From positions 434,001-498,000 of the forward strand of contig CANXME010000774.1 in assembly GCA_948144175.1 (NCBI GenBank): a stretch of DNA of 64,000 nucleotides, written 5' to 3'. Shown piece after piece: positions 35,696 through 48,300 of the stretch (position 1 is its first letter; every line of letters starts with the position of its first letter). A program made the position numbers and the translations under genes. The DNA comes from Closterium sp. NIES-65. Its lineage: Eukaryota > Streptophyta > Zygnematophyceae > Desmidiales > Closteriaceae. Under the pieces are notes generated by a model. That model ran no database searches. It was not told the origin of the DNA and saw only the letters and a program-made list of their open reading frames with translations.

Positions 35696-38300
35696 TCTTG
35701 TGCTCCTCTGCTTGTGCTTCCTTTGCTTGTGCTTCCTTTGCTTGTGCTCCCTCTTCTTGCGCTTCCTCTGCTTGTGCTTCCTCTGCTTGCGCTTCCTCTA
35801 CTTGTGCTTCCTCTGCTTGCGCTTCCTCTGGTTGTGACTCCTCAGCTTGCGCTTCCTCTGCGTGCGCTTCTTCTACTTGGGTTTCCTCTGCTTGCGCTTC
35901 CTGTGCTTGCGCTTCCTCTGCTTGCGCTCCTCTACTTGTGCTTCCTCTGCTTGTGCTTCCTCCGCTTGCGCTTCCTTTGCTTGTGCTTCCTCTGCTTCCG
36001 CTTCCTCTACTTGTGCTTCCTCTGCTTGCGCTTCCTCTGCTTGTGCTTCCTCTGCTTGTGCTTCCTCTTCTTGCGCTTCTTCTGCTATTGCTTCCTCTGC
36101 TTGTGCTTCCTCTACTTGTGCTTCCTCTGCTTGCGCTTGCTCTCCTTACGCTTCCTCTGCTTGAGCTCCTCTACTTGTACTTCCTCTTCTTGTGCTTCCC
36201 CTGCTTGCGCTTCCTCTGCTTGTGCTTCCTCTCCTTGCGCTTCCTCTGCTTGTGCTTCCTCTGCTTGCGCTTCCTCTGCTTGTGCTTCCTCTGCTTGTGC
36301 TTCCTCTTCTTGTGCTTCCTCTTCTTGCGCTTCCTCTGCTTGTGCTTCCTCTGCTTGCGCTTCCTCTGCTTGTGCTTCCTCTGCTTGTGCTTCCTCTGCA
36401 TGTTCTTCCTCGGCTTGCGCTTCCTCTGCTTGCGCTTCCTCTGGTTGTGACTCCTCAGCTTGCGCTTCCTCTGCGTGCGCTTCCTCTTCTTGTGCTTCCT
36501 CTGCTTGCGCTTCCTGTGCTTGCGCTTCCTCTGCTTGCGCTCCTCTACTTGTGCTTCCTCTGCTTGTGCTTCCTCTGCTTGCGCTTCCTCTGCTTGTGCT
36601 TCCTCTGCTTCCGCTTCCTCTACTTGTGCTTCCTCTGCTTGCGCTTCCTCTGCTTGTGCTTCCTTTGCTTGTGCTTCCTCTGCTTGCGCTTTTTGCTTGT
36701 GCTTCCTATGCTTGTGCTTGCTCTACTTGCGCTTCCTCTGCTTGTGCTTCCTCTGCTTGCGCTTCTTCTGCTGTTGCTTCCTCTGCTTGTGCTTCCTCTT
36801 CTTGCGCTTCCTGTGCTTGTGCTTCCTCTGCTTGCGCTTGCTCTCCTTACGCTTCCTCTGCTTGAGCTCCTCTGCTTGTACTTCCTCTGCTTGTGCTTCC
36901 CCTGCTTGCGCTTCCTCTGCTTGTGCTTCCTCTCCTTGCGCTTCCTCTGCTTGTGCTTCCTCTGCTTGCGCTTCCTCTGCTTGCGCTCCTCTGCTTGTGC
37001 TTCCTCTGCTTGTGCTTCTTGCTTGTGCTTCCTCTGCTTGCGCTTCCTCTGCTTGTGCTTCCTCTACTTGCGCTTCCTCTGCTTGCGCTTCCTCTGCTTG
37101 TGCTTCCTCTTCTTGCGCTTCCTCTGCTTACACTTCCTTTGCTTGTGCTTCCTCCGCTTACGCTTCCTTTGCTTGTGCTTCCTTTGCTTACGCTTCCTCT
37201 GCCTGCGCTCATCTGCTTGTGCTTCCTCTGCTTGTGCTTCCTCTGCTTGCGCTTCCTCTGCTTATGCTTCCTCCACTTGCGCTTCCTCTGCTTGCGTTCT
37301 CTGCTTGCGCTTCCTCTGCTTGCGCTCCTCTGCTTGTGCTTCCTCTGCTTGCGATTCCTCTGCTTGCGCTTCCTCTGCTTGCGCTTCCTCTGCTTGCGCT
37401 CCTCTGCTTGTGCTTCCTGTGCTTGTGCTTCCTTTGCTTGCACTTCGTCTGCTTGTGCTTCCTCTGCTTGCGCTTCCTCTGCTTGCGCTTCCTCTCCTTG
37501 CGCTTCCTCTGCTTGCGCTTCCTTTGCTTGCGCTCCTCCACTTGTGCTTCCTGTGCTTGCCCTTCCTCTGCTTCTGCTTCTTGTGCTTGCGCCTCCTCTG
37601 CTTGTGCTTCCTCTTCTTGCGCTTCCTCTGCTTGCACTTCCTCTGCATGCGCTTCCTCTGCTTGTGCTTCCTCTACTTATGCTTCCTCTGCTTGTGCTTC
37701 CTCTGCTTGCGCTTCCTCTACTTGTGCTTCCTCTGCTTGCGCTTCCTCTGCTTGCGCTTCCTCTGCTTGCGCTTCATCTGCTTGCGCTTCCTCTGCTTGC
37801 GCTTCCTCTGCTTGCGCTTCCTCCGCTTGCGCTTCCTCTGCTTGCGCCTCCTCTGCTTGGGCTCCTCTAAATGGGCTTCCAATGCTTGTGCTTCTTCTAC
37901 TTGCGCTTCCTCTGCTTGTGCTTCCTATGCTTGTGCTTCCTCTGCTTGTGCTTCCTCTACTTGTGCTTCCTCTGCTTGTGCTTCCTCTGCTTGTGCTTCC
38001 TCTTCTTGCGCTTCCTCAGCTTGCGCTCCTCTGCTTGCGCTTCCTTTGCTTTGGCTTCCTCTGCTCGTGCTTCCTCTGCTTATGCTTCCTCTGCTTGCGC
38101 TCCTCTGCTTGCGCTTCCTTTGCTTGCGCTTCCTCTGCTTGTGCTACCTCTGCTTGTGCTTCCTCCGCTTGTGCTTCCTCTGCTTGTGCTTCCTCTTCTT
38201 GCGCTTCCTCTTCTTGCGCTTCCTGTGCTTGCGCTTCCTCTGCTTTCGCTCCTCTGCTTGTGCTTCCTCTGCTTGTGCTTCCTCTGCTAGCACTTCCTCT
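35696..38300 (-). repeat. R2 HOR of about 2.95-3.0 kb, copy 2
   Basis: Second copy of 32700-35695, with anchors as listed there. Matching fades after about 38.3 kb, near the CGAAGTGGGC marker at 38434, which has no counterpart at the expected distance in copy 1. Confidence 0.75.
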
Positions 38301-41300
38301 GCTTGTGCTTCCTCTGCTTGCGCTTCCTCTACTTGTGCTTCCTCTTCTTGCGCTTCCTCTGCTTGCGCTTCCTCTCCTTGTGCTTCCTCTGCTTGCGCTT
38401 CCTCTGCTTGTGCTTCCTCTGCTTGTGCTTCCTCGAAGTGGGCTTCCTCTTCATGTGCTTCCTCTGCTTGCGCTTCTTCTGCTTGTGCTTCCTTAGCTTG
38501 TGCTTCCCCTGCTTGCGTTTCCTCTGCTTGCGCTTCCTCAACTTGCGCTTCTTCTTCTTGTGCTTCATCTACTTGCGCTTCCTCTGCTTGTGCTTCCTCC
38601 TTTTGCATTTCCTCTGCTCGCACTTCCTCTGCTTGCGCTCCTCTGCTTGCACTTCCTCCGCTTATGCTTCCTTTGGTTGCGCTTCCTCTGCTTGTGCTTT
38701 CTTCGCTTGCGCTTCCTCTTCTTGTGCTTCCTTTGCTTGCGCTTCCTCTGCTTGCGCTCCTCTGCTTGTGCTTCCTCTACTTGTGCTTAATCTACTTGTG
38801 CTTCCTCTTCTTGCGCTTCCTCTGCTTGTGCTTCCTCTGCTTGCGCTTCCTCTGCTTGTGCTTCCTCTGCTTACGCTTCCTCTGCTTGCGCTTCCTCTGC
38901 TCGCGCTTCCTCTTCTTGTGCTTCCTCTACTTGTGCTTTCTCTGCTTGTGCTTCCTCAACTTGCGCTTCCTCTGCTTGCGCTTCCTCTGGTTGTGACTCC
39001 TCAGCTTTCGCTTCCTCTGCTTGCGCTTCTTCTGCTTGTGCTTCCTCTTCTTGCGCTTCCTCTGCTTGCGCTTCCTTTGCTTGTGCTCCTCTGCTTGTGC
39101 TTCCTCTGCTTGTGCTTCCTCTGCTTGCGCATCCTCTGCTTGTGCTTCCTCTGCTTGCGCTTCTTTGCTTGTGTTTCCTATGCTTGTGCTTCCTCTTCTT
39201 GCGCTTCCTCTGCTTGCGCTTCCTCTGCTTGCGCTTCCTCTGCTTGTGCTTCCTCTACTTGCGCTCCTCTGCTTATGCTTCCTCTGCTTGTGCTTCCTCT
39301 GCTTGCGCATCCTCTGCTTGTGCTTCCTCTGCTTGCGCTTCCTCTGTGTGTGCTTCCTCTGCTTGCGCTTCCTCTGCTTGCACTTCCTTTGCTTGCGCTT
39401 CCTCTGCTTGTGCTTCCTCTGCTTGTGCTTCCTCTGCTTGTGCTTCCTCTGCTTGCGCTCCTCTGCTTGTGCTTCCTCTGCTTGTGCTTCCTCTGCTTGC
39501 ACTTCTTTGCTTGTGTTTCCTATGCTTGTGCTTCCTCTACTTGCGCTTCCTCTGCTTGTGCTTCCTCTGCTTGCGCTTCCTCTGCTGTTGCTTCCTCTGC
39601 TTGTGCTTCCTCTTCTTGCGCTTCCTCTGCGTGCGCTTCCTCTGCTTGCGCTTCCTCTGCTTGTGCTTCCTCTGCTTGCGCTCCTCTGCTTGTGCTTCCT
39701 CTGCTTGTGCTTCCCCTGCTTGCGCATCCTCTGCTTGTGCTTCCTCTGCTTGCGCTTCCTCTGCGTGTGCTTCCTCTCCTTGCGCTTCCTCTGCTTTCAC
39801 TTCCTTTGCTTGCGCTTCCTCTGCTTGTGCTTCCTCTGCTTGCGCTTCCTCTACTTGTGATTCCACTCCTTGCGCTTCCTCGGCTTGCGCTTCCTCTGAA
39901 GGTGCTTCCTTTGCTTGCGCTTCCTCCTCTTGTGCTTCCTCTGCTTGTGCTTCCTCTGCTTGCGCTTCCTTTGCTTGCACTTCCTCTGCTTGTGCTTCCT
40001 CTGCTTGCGCTTCCTCTGCTTGCTCTTCCTCTGCTTGTGCTTCGTCTGCTTGCGCTTCCTCTGCTTGTGCTTCCTCTTCTTACGCTTCTTCTGCATGCGC
40101 TTCCACTGCTAGTGCTTCCTCTGCTTGCGCTTCCTCTGCTTGAGCTTCCTCTGCTTGCGCTCCTCTGCTTGTGCTTCCTCTGCTTGTGCTTCCTCTGCTT
40201 ACGCTTCCTCTGCTTGTGCTTCCTCTGCTTGCGCTTCCTCTACTTGTGCATCCTCTGCTTACGCTTCCTCCACTTGAGCTTCCTCTGCTTGTGCTTCCTC
40301 TGCTTGAGCTTCCTCTGCTTGTGCTTCCTCTGCTTGTGCTTCCTTTGCTTGCGTTGACTCTTCTTGTGCTTCTTCAGCTTGCGCTTCCTTTGCTTGTTCT
40401 TCCTCTGCTTGTGCTTCCTCTGCTTGTGCTTCCTCTGCTTGTGCTTCCTCTGCATGTGCTTCCTCTACTTGTGCTTCCTCTAGTTGTGCTTCCTCTGCTT
40501 GCGCTTCCTCTGCTTGTGCTTCCTCTTCTTGTGCTTCCTCTGCTTGTGCTTCCTCTGCTTGCGTTTCCTCTGCTTGCGCTCCTCTCCTTGAGCTTCCGCT
40601 GCTTGTGCTTTCTCTACTAGCCCTTCCTCTGCTTGCGCTTCCTCTACTTGTGCTTCCTTGCTTGTGCTTCCTCTGCTTGCGCTTCCTCTGCTTGTGCTTC
40701 TTCTGCTTGTGCTTCCTCTACTTGCGCTTCCTCTGCTTGTGCTTCCTCTGCTTGCGTTTCCTCTGCTTGCACTTCCTCTGCTTGCGCTCCTCTTCTTGTG
40801 CTTCCTCTGCTTGCGCTTCCTCTGCTTGTGCTTCCTCTGCTTGCGCTTCCTCTGCTTGTGCTTCCTTTTCTTGTGCTTCCTCTGCTTGCGCTTCCTCTGC
40901 TTGCGCTTCCTCTGGTTGTGACTCCTCTGCTTGCGCTTCCTCTACTTGCGCTTCCTCTACTTGCGCTTCCTCTGCTTGCGCATCCTCTGCTTGCGCTTCC
41001 TTTGGTTGCGCTTCCTCTGCTTGCGCTTCCTCTGCTTGTGCTCCTCTGCTTGTGCTTCCTCTGCTTGTGCTTCCTCTGCTTGTGCATCCTCTGCTTGTGC
41101 TTCCTCTTCTTGCGCTTCCTCTGCTATTGCTTCCTCTGCTTGCGCTTCCTCTGCTTGCGCTTCCTCTGCTTGCGCTTCCTTTGCTCGCGCTTCCTCTACT
41201 TGTGCTTCCTCTGCTTGTGCTTCCTCTGCTTGTGCTTCCTATGCTTGTGCTTCCTCTACTTGCGCTTCCTCTGCTTGTGCTTCCTCTGCTTGCGCTTCGT

Positions 41301-41579
41301 CTGCTGTTGCTTCCTCTGCTTGTGCTTCCTCTTCTTGCGCTTCATGTGCTTGTGCTTCCTCTACTTGCGCTTGCTCTCCTTACGCTTCCTCTGCTTGTGC
41401 TTCCTCTGCTTGCTCTGCCTTTGCTTACGCTTCCTCTGCTTGAGCTCCTCTGCTTGTACTTCCTTTGCTTCTGCTTCCCCTGCTTGCGCTTCCTCTGCTT
41501 GTGCTTCCTCTGCTTGTGCTTCCTCTCCTTGCGCTTCCTCTGCTTGTGCTTCCTCTGCTTGCGCTTCCTCTGCTTGAGC

Positions 41580-44500
41580 TCCTCTTCTTGTGCTTCCTCT
41601 GCTTGTGCTTCCTCTGCTAGCGCTTCCTCTGCTGGTGCTTCCTCTGCTTGCGCTTCCTCTACTTGTGCTTCCTCTACTTGCGCTTCCTCTACTTGCGCTT
41701 CCTCTGCTTGCGCTTCCTCTACTTGCGCTTCCTCTGCTTGCGCTTCCTCTGCTTGTGCTTCCTCTACTTGCGCTTCCTCTGCTTGTGCTTCCTCTACTTG
41801 CGCTTCCTCTGCTTGCGCTTCCTTTGCTTGCGCTTCCTCTGCTTGTGCTTCCTCTGCTTCCGCTTCCTCTGCTTGCGCTCCTCTGCTTGTGCTTCCTCTG
41901 CTTGTGCCTCGTCTGCTTGTGCTTCCTCTGCTTGCGCTTCCTCTGCTTGTGCTTCCTCGCTTGCGCTTCCTCTGCTTGTGCTTCCTCGAAGTGGGCTTCC
42001 TCTTCATGTGCTTCCTCTGCTTGCGCTTCTTCTGCTTGTGCTTCCATAGCTTGTGCTTCCTCTTCTTGCGCTTCCTCTGCTTGCGCTTCCTCTGCCTGCG
42101 CTTCTTCTGCTTGTGCTTCATCTACTTGCGCTTCCTCTGCTTGTGCTTCCTCTTTTTGCGTTTCCTCTGCTTGCACTTCCTTTGCTTGCGCTCCTCTTCT
42201 TGTGCTTCCTCTGCTCATGCTTCCTCTGCTTGCGCTTCCTCTGCTTGTGCTTCCTCCGCTTGCGCTTCCTCTTCTTGTGCTTCCTTTGCTTGCGCTTCCT
42301 CTGCTTGCGCTCCTCTGCTTGCGCTTCCTCTGCTTGTGCTTCCTTTGATAACGCTTCCTCTGCTTGCGCTTCCTCTGCTTGCGCTTCCTCTGCTTGTGCT
42401 TCCTCAGCTTGTGCTTCCTCTGCTTGTGCTTCCTCAACTTGCGCTTCCTCTGCTTGCGGTTCCTCTGGTTGTGACTCCTCAGCTTCCGCTTCCTCTGCTT
42501 GCGCTTCCTCTGCTTGTGCTTCCTCTTCTTGCGCTTCCTCAGCTTGCGCTTCCTCTGCTTGCGCTCCTCTGCTTGTGCGTCCTCTGCTTGTGCTTCCTCT
42601 GCTTGCGCCTCCTCTGCTTGTGCTTACTCTGCTTGCGCTTCCTCTGCTTGTGCTTCCTTTGCTTGTGCTTCCTCTGCTTGCGCTTCCTCTGCTGTTGCTT
42701 CGTCTGCTTGTGCTTCCGCTTCTTGCGCTTCCTCTGCTTGCGATTCCTCTTCTTGCGCTTCCTCTGCTTGTGCTTCCTCTGCTTGCGCTCCTCTGCTTGT
42801 GCTTCCTCTGCTTATGCTTCCTCTGCTTGCGCATCCTCTGCCATTGCTTCCTCTGCTTGCGCTTCCTCTGCGTGTGCTTCCTCTGCTTGCGCTTCCTCTG
42901 CTTGCGCTCCTCTGCTTGTGCTTCCTCTGCTTGTGCTTCCTCTTCTTGTGCTCCCTCTTCTTGCGCTTCCTCTGCTTGTGCTTCCTCTGCTTGCGCTTCC
43001 TTTGCTTGTTCTTCCTCTGCTTATGCTTCCTCTGCTTGCGCTTCCTCTTCTTGTGCTTCCTCTGCTTGCGTTTCCTCCGCTTGCGCTCCTCTGCTTGTGC
43101 TTCCTCTGCTTGTGCTTCCTCTGCTTGTGCTTCCTCTTCTTGCGCTTCCTCTGCTTGTGCTTCCTCTGCTTGCGCTTCCTCTGCTTGTGCTTCCTCTGCT
43201 TGTGCTTCCTCTGCTTGTTCTTCCTCTGCTTGCGCTTCCTCTGCTTGCGCTTCCTGTGGTTGTGACTCCTCAGCTTGCGCTTCCTCTGCGTGCACTTCCT
43301 CTGCTTGTGCTTCCTTTGCTTGCGCTTCCAGTGCTTGCGCTTCCTCTGCTTGCGCTCCTCTACTTGTGCTTCCTCTGCTTGTGCTTCCTCTGCTTGCACT
43401 TCCTCTGCTTGTGCTTCCTCTGCTTCCGCTTCCTCTACTTGTGCTTCCTCTGCTTGCGCTTCCTCTGCTTGTGCTTCCTCTGCTTGTGCTTCCTCTGCTT
43501 GCGCTTCTTTGCTTCTGCTTCCTATGCTTGTGCTTCTTCTACTTGCGCTTCCTCTGCTTGTGCTTCCTCTGCTTGCGCTTCCTGTGCTGTTGCTTCCTCT
43601 GCTTGTGCTTCCTCTTCTTGCGCTTCCTGTGCTTGTGCTTCCTCTGCTTGCGCTTGCTCTGCTTGCGCCTCCTCTGCTTGGGCTCCTCTAAATGGGCTTC
43701 CTATGCTTGTGCTTCCTCTTCTTGCGCTTCCTGTGCTTGCGCTTCCTCTGCTTGCGCTTCCTCTGCTTGCGCCTCCTCTGCTTGGGCTCCTCTAAATGGG
43801 CTTCCTGTGCTTGTGCTTCCTCTACTTGCGCTTCCTCTGCTTGTGCTTCTTCTGCTTGCGCTTCCTTTGCTTGTGCTTCGTCTGCTTCCGCTTCCTCTGC
43901 TTGTGCTTCCTCTACTTGCGCTTCCTCTGCTTTCGCTACCTCTGCTTGTGCTTCCTATGCTTGTGCTTCCTCATCTTGTGCTTCCTATGCTTGTGCTTCC
44001 TCTACTTGTGCTTCCTCTACTTGTGCTTCCTCTACTTGTGCTTCCTCTGCTAGTGCTTCCTCTTCTTGCGCTTCCTCTGCTTGCGCTTCCTCTGCTGTTG
44101 CTTCGTCTGCTTGTGCTTCCGCTTCTTGCGCTTCCTCTGCTTGCGATTCCTCTGCTTGCGCTTCCTTTGCTTGTGCTTCCTCTGCTTGCGCTCCTCTGCT
44201 TGTGCTTCCTCTGCTTGTGCTTCCTCTGCTTGCGCATCCTCTGCTATTGCTTCCTCTGCTTGCGCTTCCTCTGCGTGTGCTTCCTTTGCTTGCGCTTCCT
44301 CTGCTTGCGCTCCTCTGCTTGTGCTTCCTCTGCTTGTGCTTCCTCTGCTTGTGCTTCCTCTTCTTGCGCTTCCTCTGCTTGTGCTTCCTCTGCTTGCGCT
44401 TCCTTTGCTTGTTCTTCCTCTGCTTATGCTTCCTCTGCTTGCGCTTCCTCTTCTTGTGCTTCCTCTGCTTGCGTTTCCTCTGCTTGCGCTCCTCTTCTTG

Positions 44501-45200
44501 TGGGTCCTCTGCTTGTGCTTCCTCTGCTTGTGCTTCCTCTGCTTGCGCTTCCTCTGCGTGTGCTTCCTCTGCTTGCGCTTCCTCTGCTTGCGCTCCTCTG
44601 CTTGTGCTTCCTCTGCTTGTGCTTCCTCTGCTTGTGCTTCCTCTTCTTGCGCTTCCTCTGCTTGTGCTTCCTCTGCTTGCGCTTCCTTTGCTTGTTCTTC
44701 CTCTGCTTATGCTTCCTCTGCTTGCGCTTCCTCTTCTTGTGCTTCCTCTGCTTGCGTTTCCTCTGCTTGCGCTCCTCTTCTTGTGCTTCCTCTGCTTGTG
44801 CTTCCTCTGCTTGTGCTTCCTCTTCTTGCGCTTCCTCTGCTTGTGCTTCCTCTGCTTGCGCTTCCTCTGCTTGTGCTTCCTCTGCTTGTGCTTCCTCTGC
44901 TTGTTCTTCCTCTGCTTGCGCTTCCTCTGCTTGCGCTTCCTGTGGTTGTGACTCCTCACCTTGCGCTTCCTCTGCGTGCACTTCCTCTGCTTGTGCTTCC
45001 TCTGCTTGCGCTTCCTGTGCTTGCGCTTCCTCTGCTTGCGCTCCTCTACTTGTGCTTCCTCTGCTTCTGCTTCCTCTGCTTGCACTTCCTCTACTTGTGC
45101 TTCCTCTGCTTCCGCTTCCTCTACTTGTGCTTCCTCTGCTTGCGCTTCCTCTGCTTGTGCTTCCTCTGCTTGTGCTTCCTCTGCTTGCGCTTCTTTTCTT
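41580..45200 (-). repeat. R2 block recurring at +8.1 to 8.4 kb, copy 1
   Basis: GCTGGTGCTT at 41631 pairs with 49749 (8,118), CGAAGTGGGC at 41987 with 50106 (8,119), the 42499 tract with 50678 (8,179), the 43275 tract with 51469 (8,194), and the 44961 tract with 53334 (8,373). The rare GCTGTTGCTTCGTCTGC and GCTATTGCTTCC units keep the same order. The growing offset indicates insertions in the downstream copy. Confidence 0.82.
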
Positions 45201-45339
45201 GTGCTTCCTATGCTTGTGCTTCTTCTACTTGCGATTCCTCTGCTTGTGCTTCCTCTGCTTGCGCTTCCTCTGCTGTTGCTTCCTCTGCTTGTGCTTCCTC
45301 TTCTTGCGCTTCCTGTGCTTGCGCTTCCTCTGCTTGCGC

Positions 45340-48300
45340 TTGCTCTCCTTACGCTTCCTTTGCTTAAGCTCCTGAGCTTGTACTTCCTCTGCTTGTGCTT
45401 CCCCTGCTTGCGCTTCCTCTGCTTGTGCTTCCTCTCCTTGCGCTTCCTCTGCTTGTGCTTCCTCTGCTTGCGCTTCCTCTGCTCTCGCTCCTCTGCTTGT
45501 GCTTCATCTGCTTGTGCTTCTTGCTTGTGCTTCCTCTGCTTGCGCTTCCTCTGCTTGTGCTTCCTCTACTTGTGTTCCTCTGCTTGCGCTTCCTCTGCTT
45601 GCGCTTCCTCTTCTTGCGCTTCCTCTGCTTACGCTTCCTCTGCTTGTGCTTCCTCTGCTTACTCTTCCTTTGCTTACGCTTTCTCTGCCTGCGCTCCTCT
45701 GCTTGTGCTTCCTGTGCTTGTGCTTCCTCTGCTTGCGCTTCCTCTGCTTGCGCTTCCTCTCCTTGCGCTTCCTCTGCTTGCGCTTCCTTTGCTTGCGCTT
45801 CCTCTACTTGCGCTTCCTCTGCTTGTGCTTCCTGTGCTTGTGCTTCCTCTGCTTGCGCTTCCTCTGCTTGCGCTTCCTCTGCTTGTGCTTCCTCTGCTTG
45901 CGCTTTCTCTGCTTGTGCTTCCTGTGCTTGCGCCTCCTCTGCTTGTGCTTCCTCTTCTTGCACTTCCTCTGCTTGCACTTCCTCTGCATGCGCTTCCTCT
46001 GCTTGTGCTTCCTCTGCTTATGCTTCCTCTGCTTGTGCTTCCTCTGCTTGCGCTTCCTCTACTTGTGCTTCCTCTGCTTGCGCTTCCTCTGCTTGCGCTT
46101 CCTCTGCTTGCGCTTCCTCTACTTGCGCTTCCTGTGCTTGCGCTTCCTCTGCTTGCGCCTCCTCTGCTTGGGCTCCTCTAAATGGGCTTCCTGTGCTTGT
46201 GCTTCCTCTACTTGCGCTTCCTCTGCTTGTGCTTCATCTGCTTGCGCTTCCTCTGCTTGTGCTTCGTCTGCTTCCGCTTCCTCTGCTTGTGCTTCCTCTG
46301 CTTGCGCTTCCTCTGCTTTCGCTACCTCTGCTTGTGCTTCCTATGCTTTTGCTTCCTCTGCTTATGCTTCCTATGCTTGTGCTTCCTCTACTTGTGCTTC
46401 CTCTACTTGTGCTTCCTCTGCTTGTGCTTCCTCTTCTTGCGCTTCCTCTGCTTGCGCTCCTCTGCTTGCGCTTCCTTTGCTTTGGCTTCCTCTGCTTGTG
46501 CTTCCTCTGCTTGTGCTTCCTCTGCTCGTGCTTCCTCTGCTTGTGCTTCCTCTGCTTGCGCTCCTCTGCTTGCGCTTCCTTTGCTTGGGCTTCCTCTGCT
46601 TGTGCTGCCTCTACTTGTGCTTCCTCCGCTTGTGCTTCCTCTGCTTGTGCTTCCTCTGCTTGCGCTTCCTCTTCTTGCGCTTCCTATGCTTGCGCTTCCT
46701 GTGCTTGCGCTCCTCTACTTGTGCTTCCTCTGCTTGTGCTTCCTCTGCTAGCGCTTCCTCTGCTTGTGCTTCCTCTGCTTGCGCTTCCTCTACTTGTGCT
46801 TCCTCTACTTGCACTTCCTCTACTTGTGCTTCCTATGCTTGTGCTTCCTCTACTTGCGCTTCCTCTGCTTGCGCTTCGTTTGCTTGCGCTTCCTGTGCTT
46901 GCGCTTCCTCTGCTTGCGCTTCCTCTACTTGCGCTCCTCTGCTTGTGCTTCCTCTGCTTGTGCCTCCTCTTCTTGTGCTTGCTCTGCTTGCGCTTCCTCT
47001 GCTTGTGCTTCCTCTGCTTGCACTTCCTCTGCTTGTGCTTCCTCTGCTTGTGCTTCCTCGAAATGGGCTTCCTCTTCATGTGCTTCCTCTGCTTGCGCTT
47101 CTTCTGCTTGTGCTTCCATAGCTTGTGCTTCCTCTGCTTGCGCTTCCTCTGCTTGCGCTTCCTCTACTTGCGCTTCTTCTGCTTGTGCTTCATCTACTTG
47201 CGCTTCCTCTGCTTGTGCTTCCTCTTTTTGCATTTCCTCTGCTTGCACTTCCTCTGCTTGCGCTCCTCTGCTTGTGCTTCCTTTGCTTGTGCTTCCTCTG
47301 CTTGCGCATCGTCTGCTTGTGCTTCCTCTGCTTGCGCTTCCTCTGCGTGTGCTTCCTCTGCTTGCGCTTCCTCTGCTTGCATTTCCTTTGCTTGCGCTTC
47401 CTCTGCTTGTGCTTCCTCTGCTTGCGCTTCTTTGCTTGTGTTTCCTATGCTTGTGCTTCCTCTACTTGCGCTTCCTCTGCTTGTGCTTCCTCTGCTTGCG
47501 CTTCCTCTGCTGTTTCTTCCTCTTCTTGTGCTTCCTCTGCTTGCGCTTCCTCTGCTTGCGCTTCCTCTGCTTGTGCTTCCTCTGCTTGCGCTCCTCTGCT
47601 TGTGCTTCCTTTGCTTGTGCTTCCTCTGCTTGCGCATCGTCTGCTTGTGCTTCCTCTGCTTGCGCTTCCTCTGTGTGTGCTTCCTCTGCTTGCGCTTCCT
47701 CTGCTTGCATTTCCTTTGCTTGCGCTTCCTCTGCTTGTGCTTCCTCTGCTTGCGCTTCCTCTGCTTGCGCTTCCTCTACTTGTGCTTCCACTCCTTGCGC
47801 TTCCTCTGCTTGCGCTTCCTCTTCTAATGCTACCTCTGCTTGTGCTTCCTCTGCTTGCGCTTCCTTTGCTTGCACTTCCTATGCTTCTGCTTCCTCTTTT
47901 TGCGCTTCCTCTGCTTGTGCTTCCTCCGCTTGCGCTTCCTCTTCTTGTGCTTCCTCCGCTTACGCTTGCTCTGCTTGCGCTTCCTTTTTCGCGCTTCCTC
48001 TGCTTGTGCTTACTCTGCTTGTGCTTCCTCTGCTTGTGCTTCCTCAACTTGCGCTTCCTCTGCTTGCGCTTCCTCTGGTTGTGACTCCTGAGCTTCCGCT
48101 TCCTCTGCTTGCGCTTCCTCTTCTTGCGCTTCCTCTACTTGCGCTTCCTCTGCTTGCGCTCCTCTACTTGTGCTTCCTCTGCTTGTGCTTCCTCTCCTTG
48201 CGCATCCTCTGCTTGTGCTTCCTCTGCTTCCGCTTCCTCTACTTGTGCTTCCTCTGCTTGCGCTTCCTCTGCTTGTGCTTCCTCTGCTTGTGCTTCCTCT

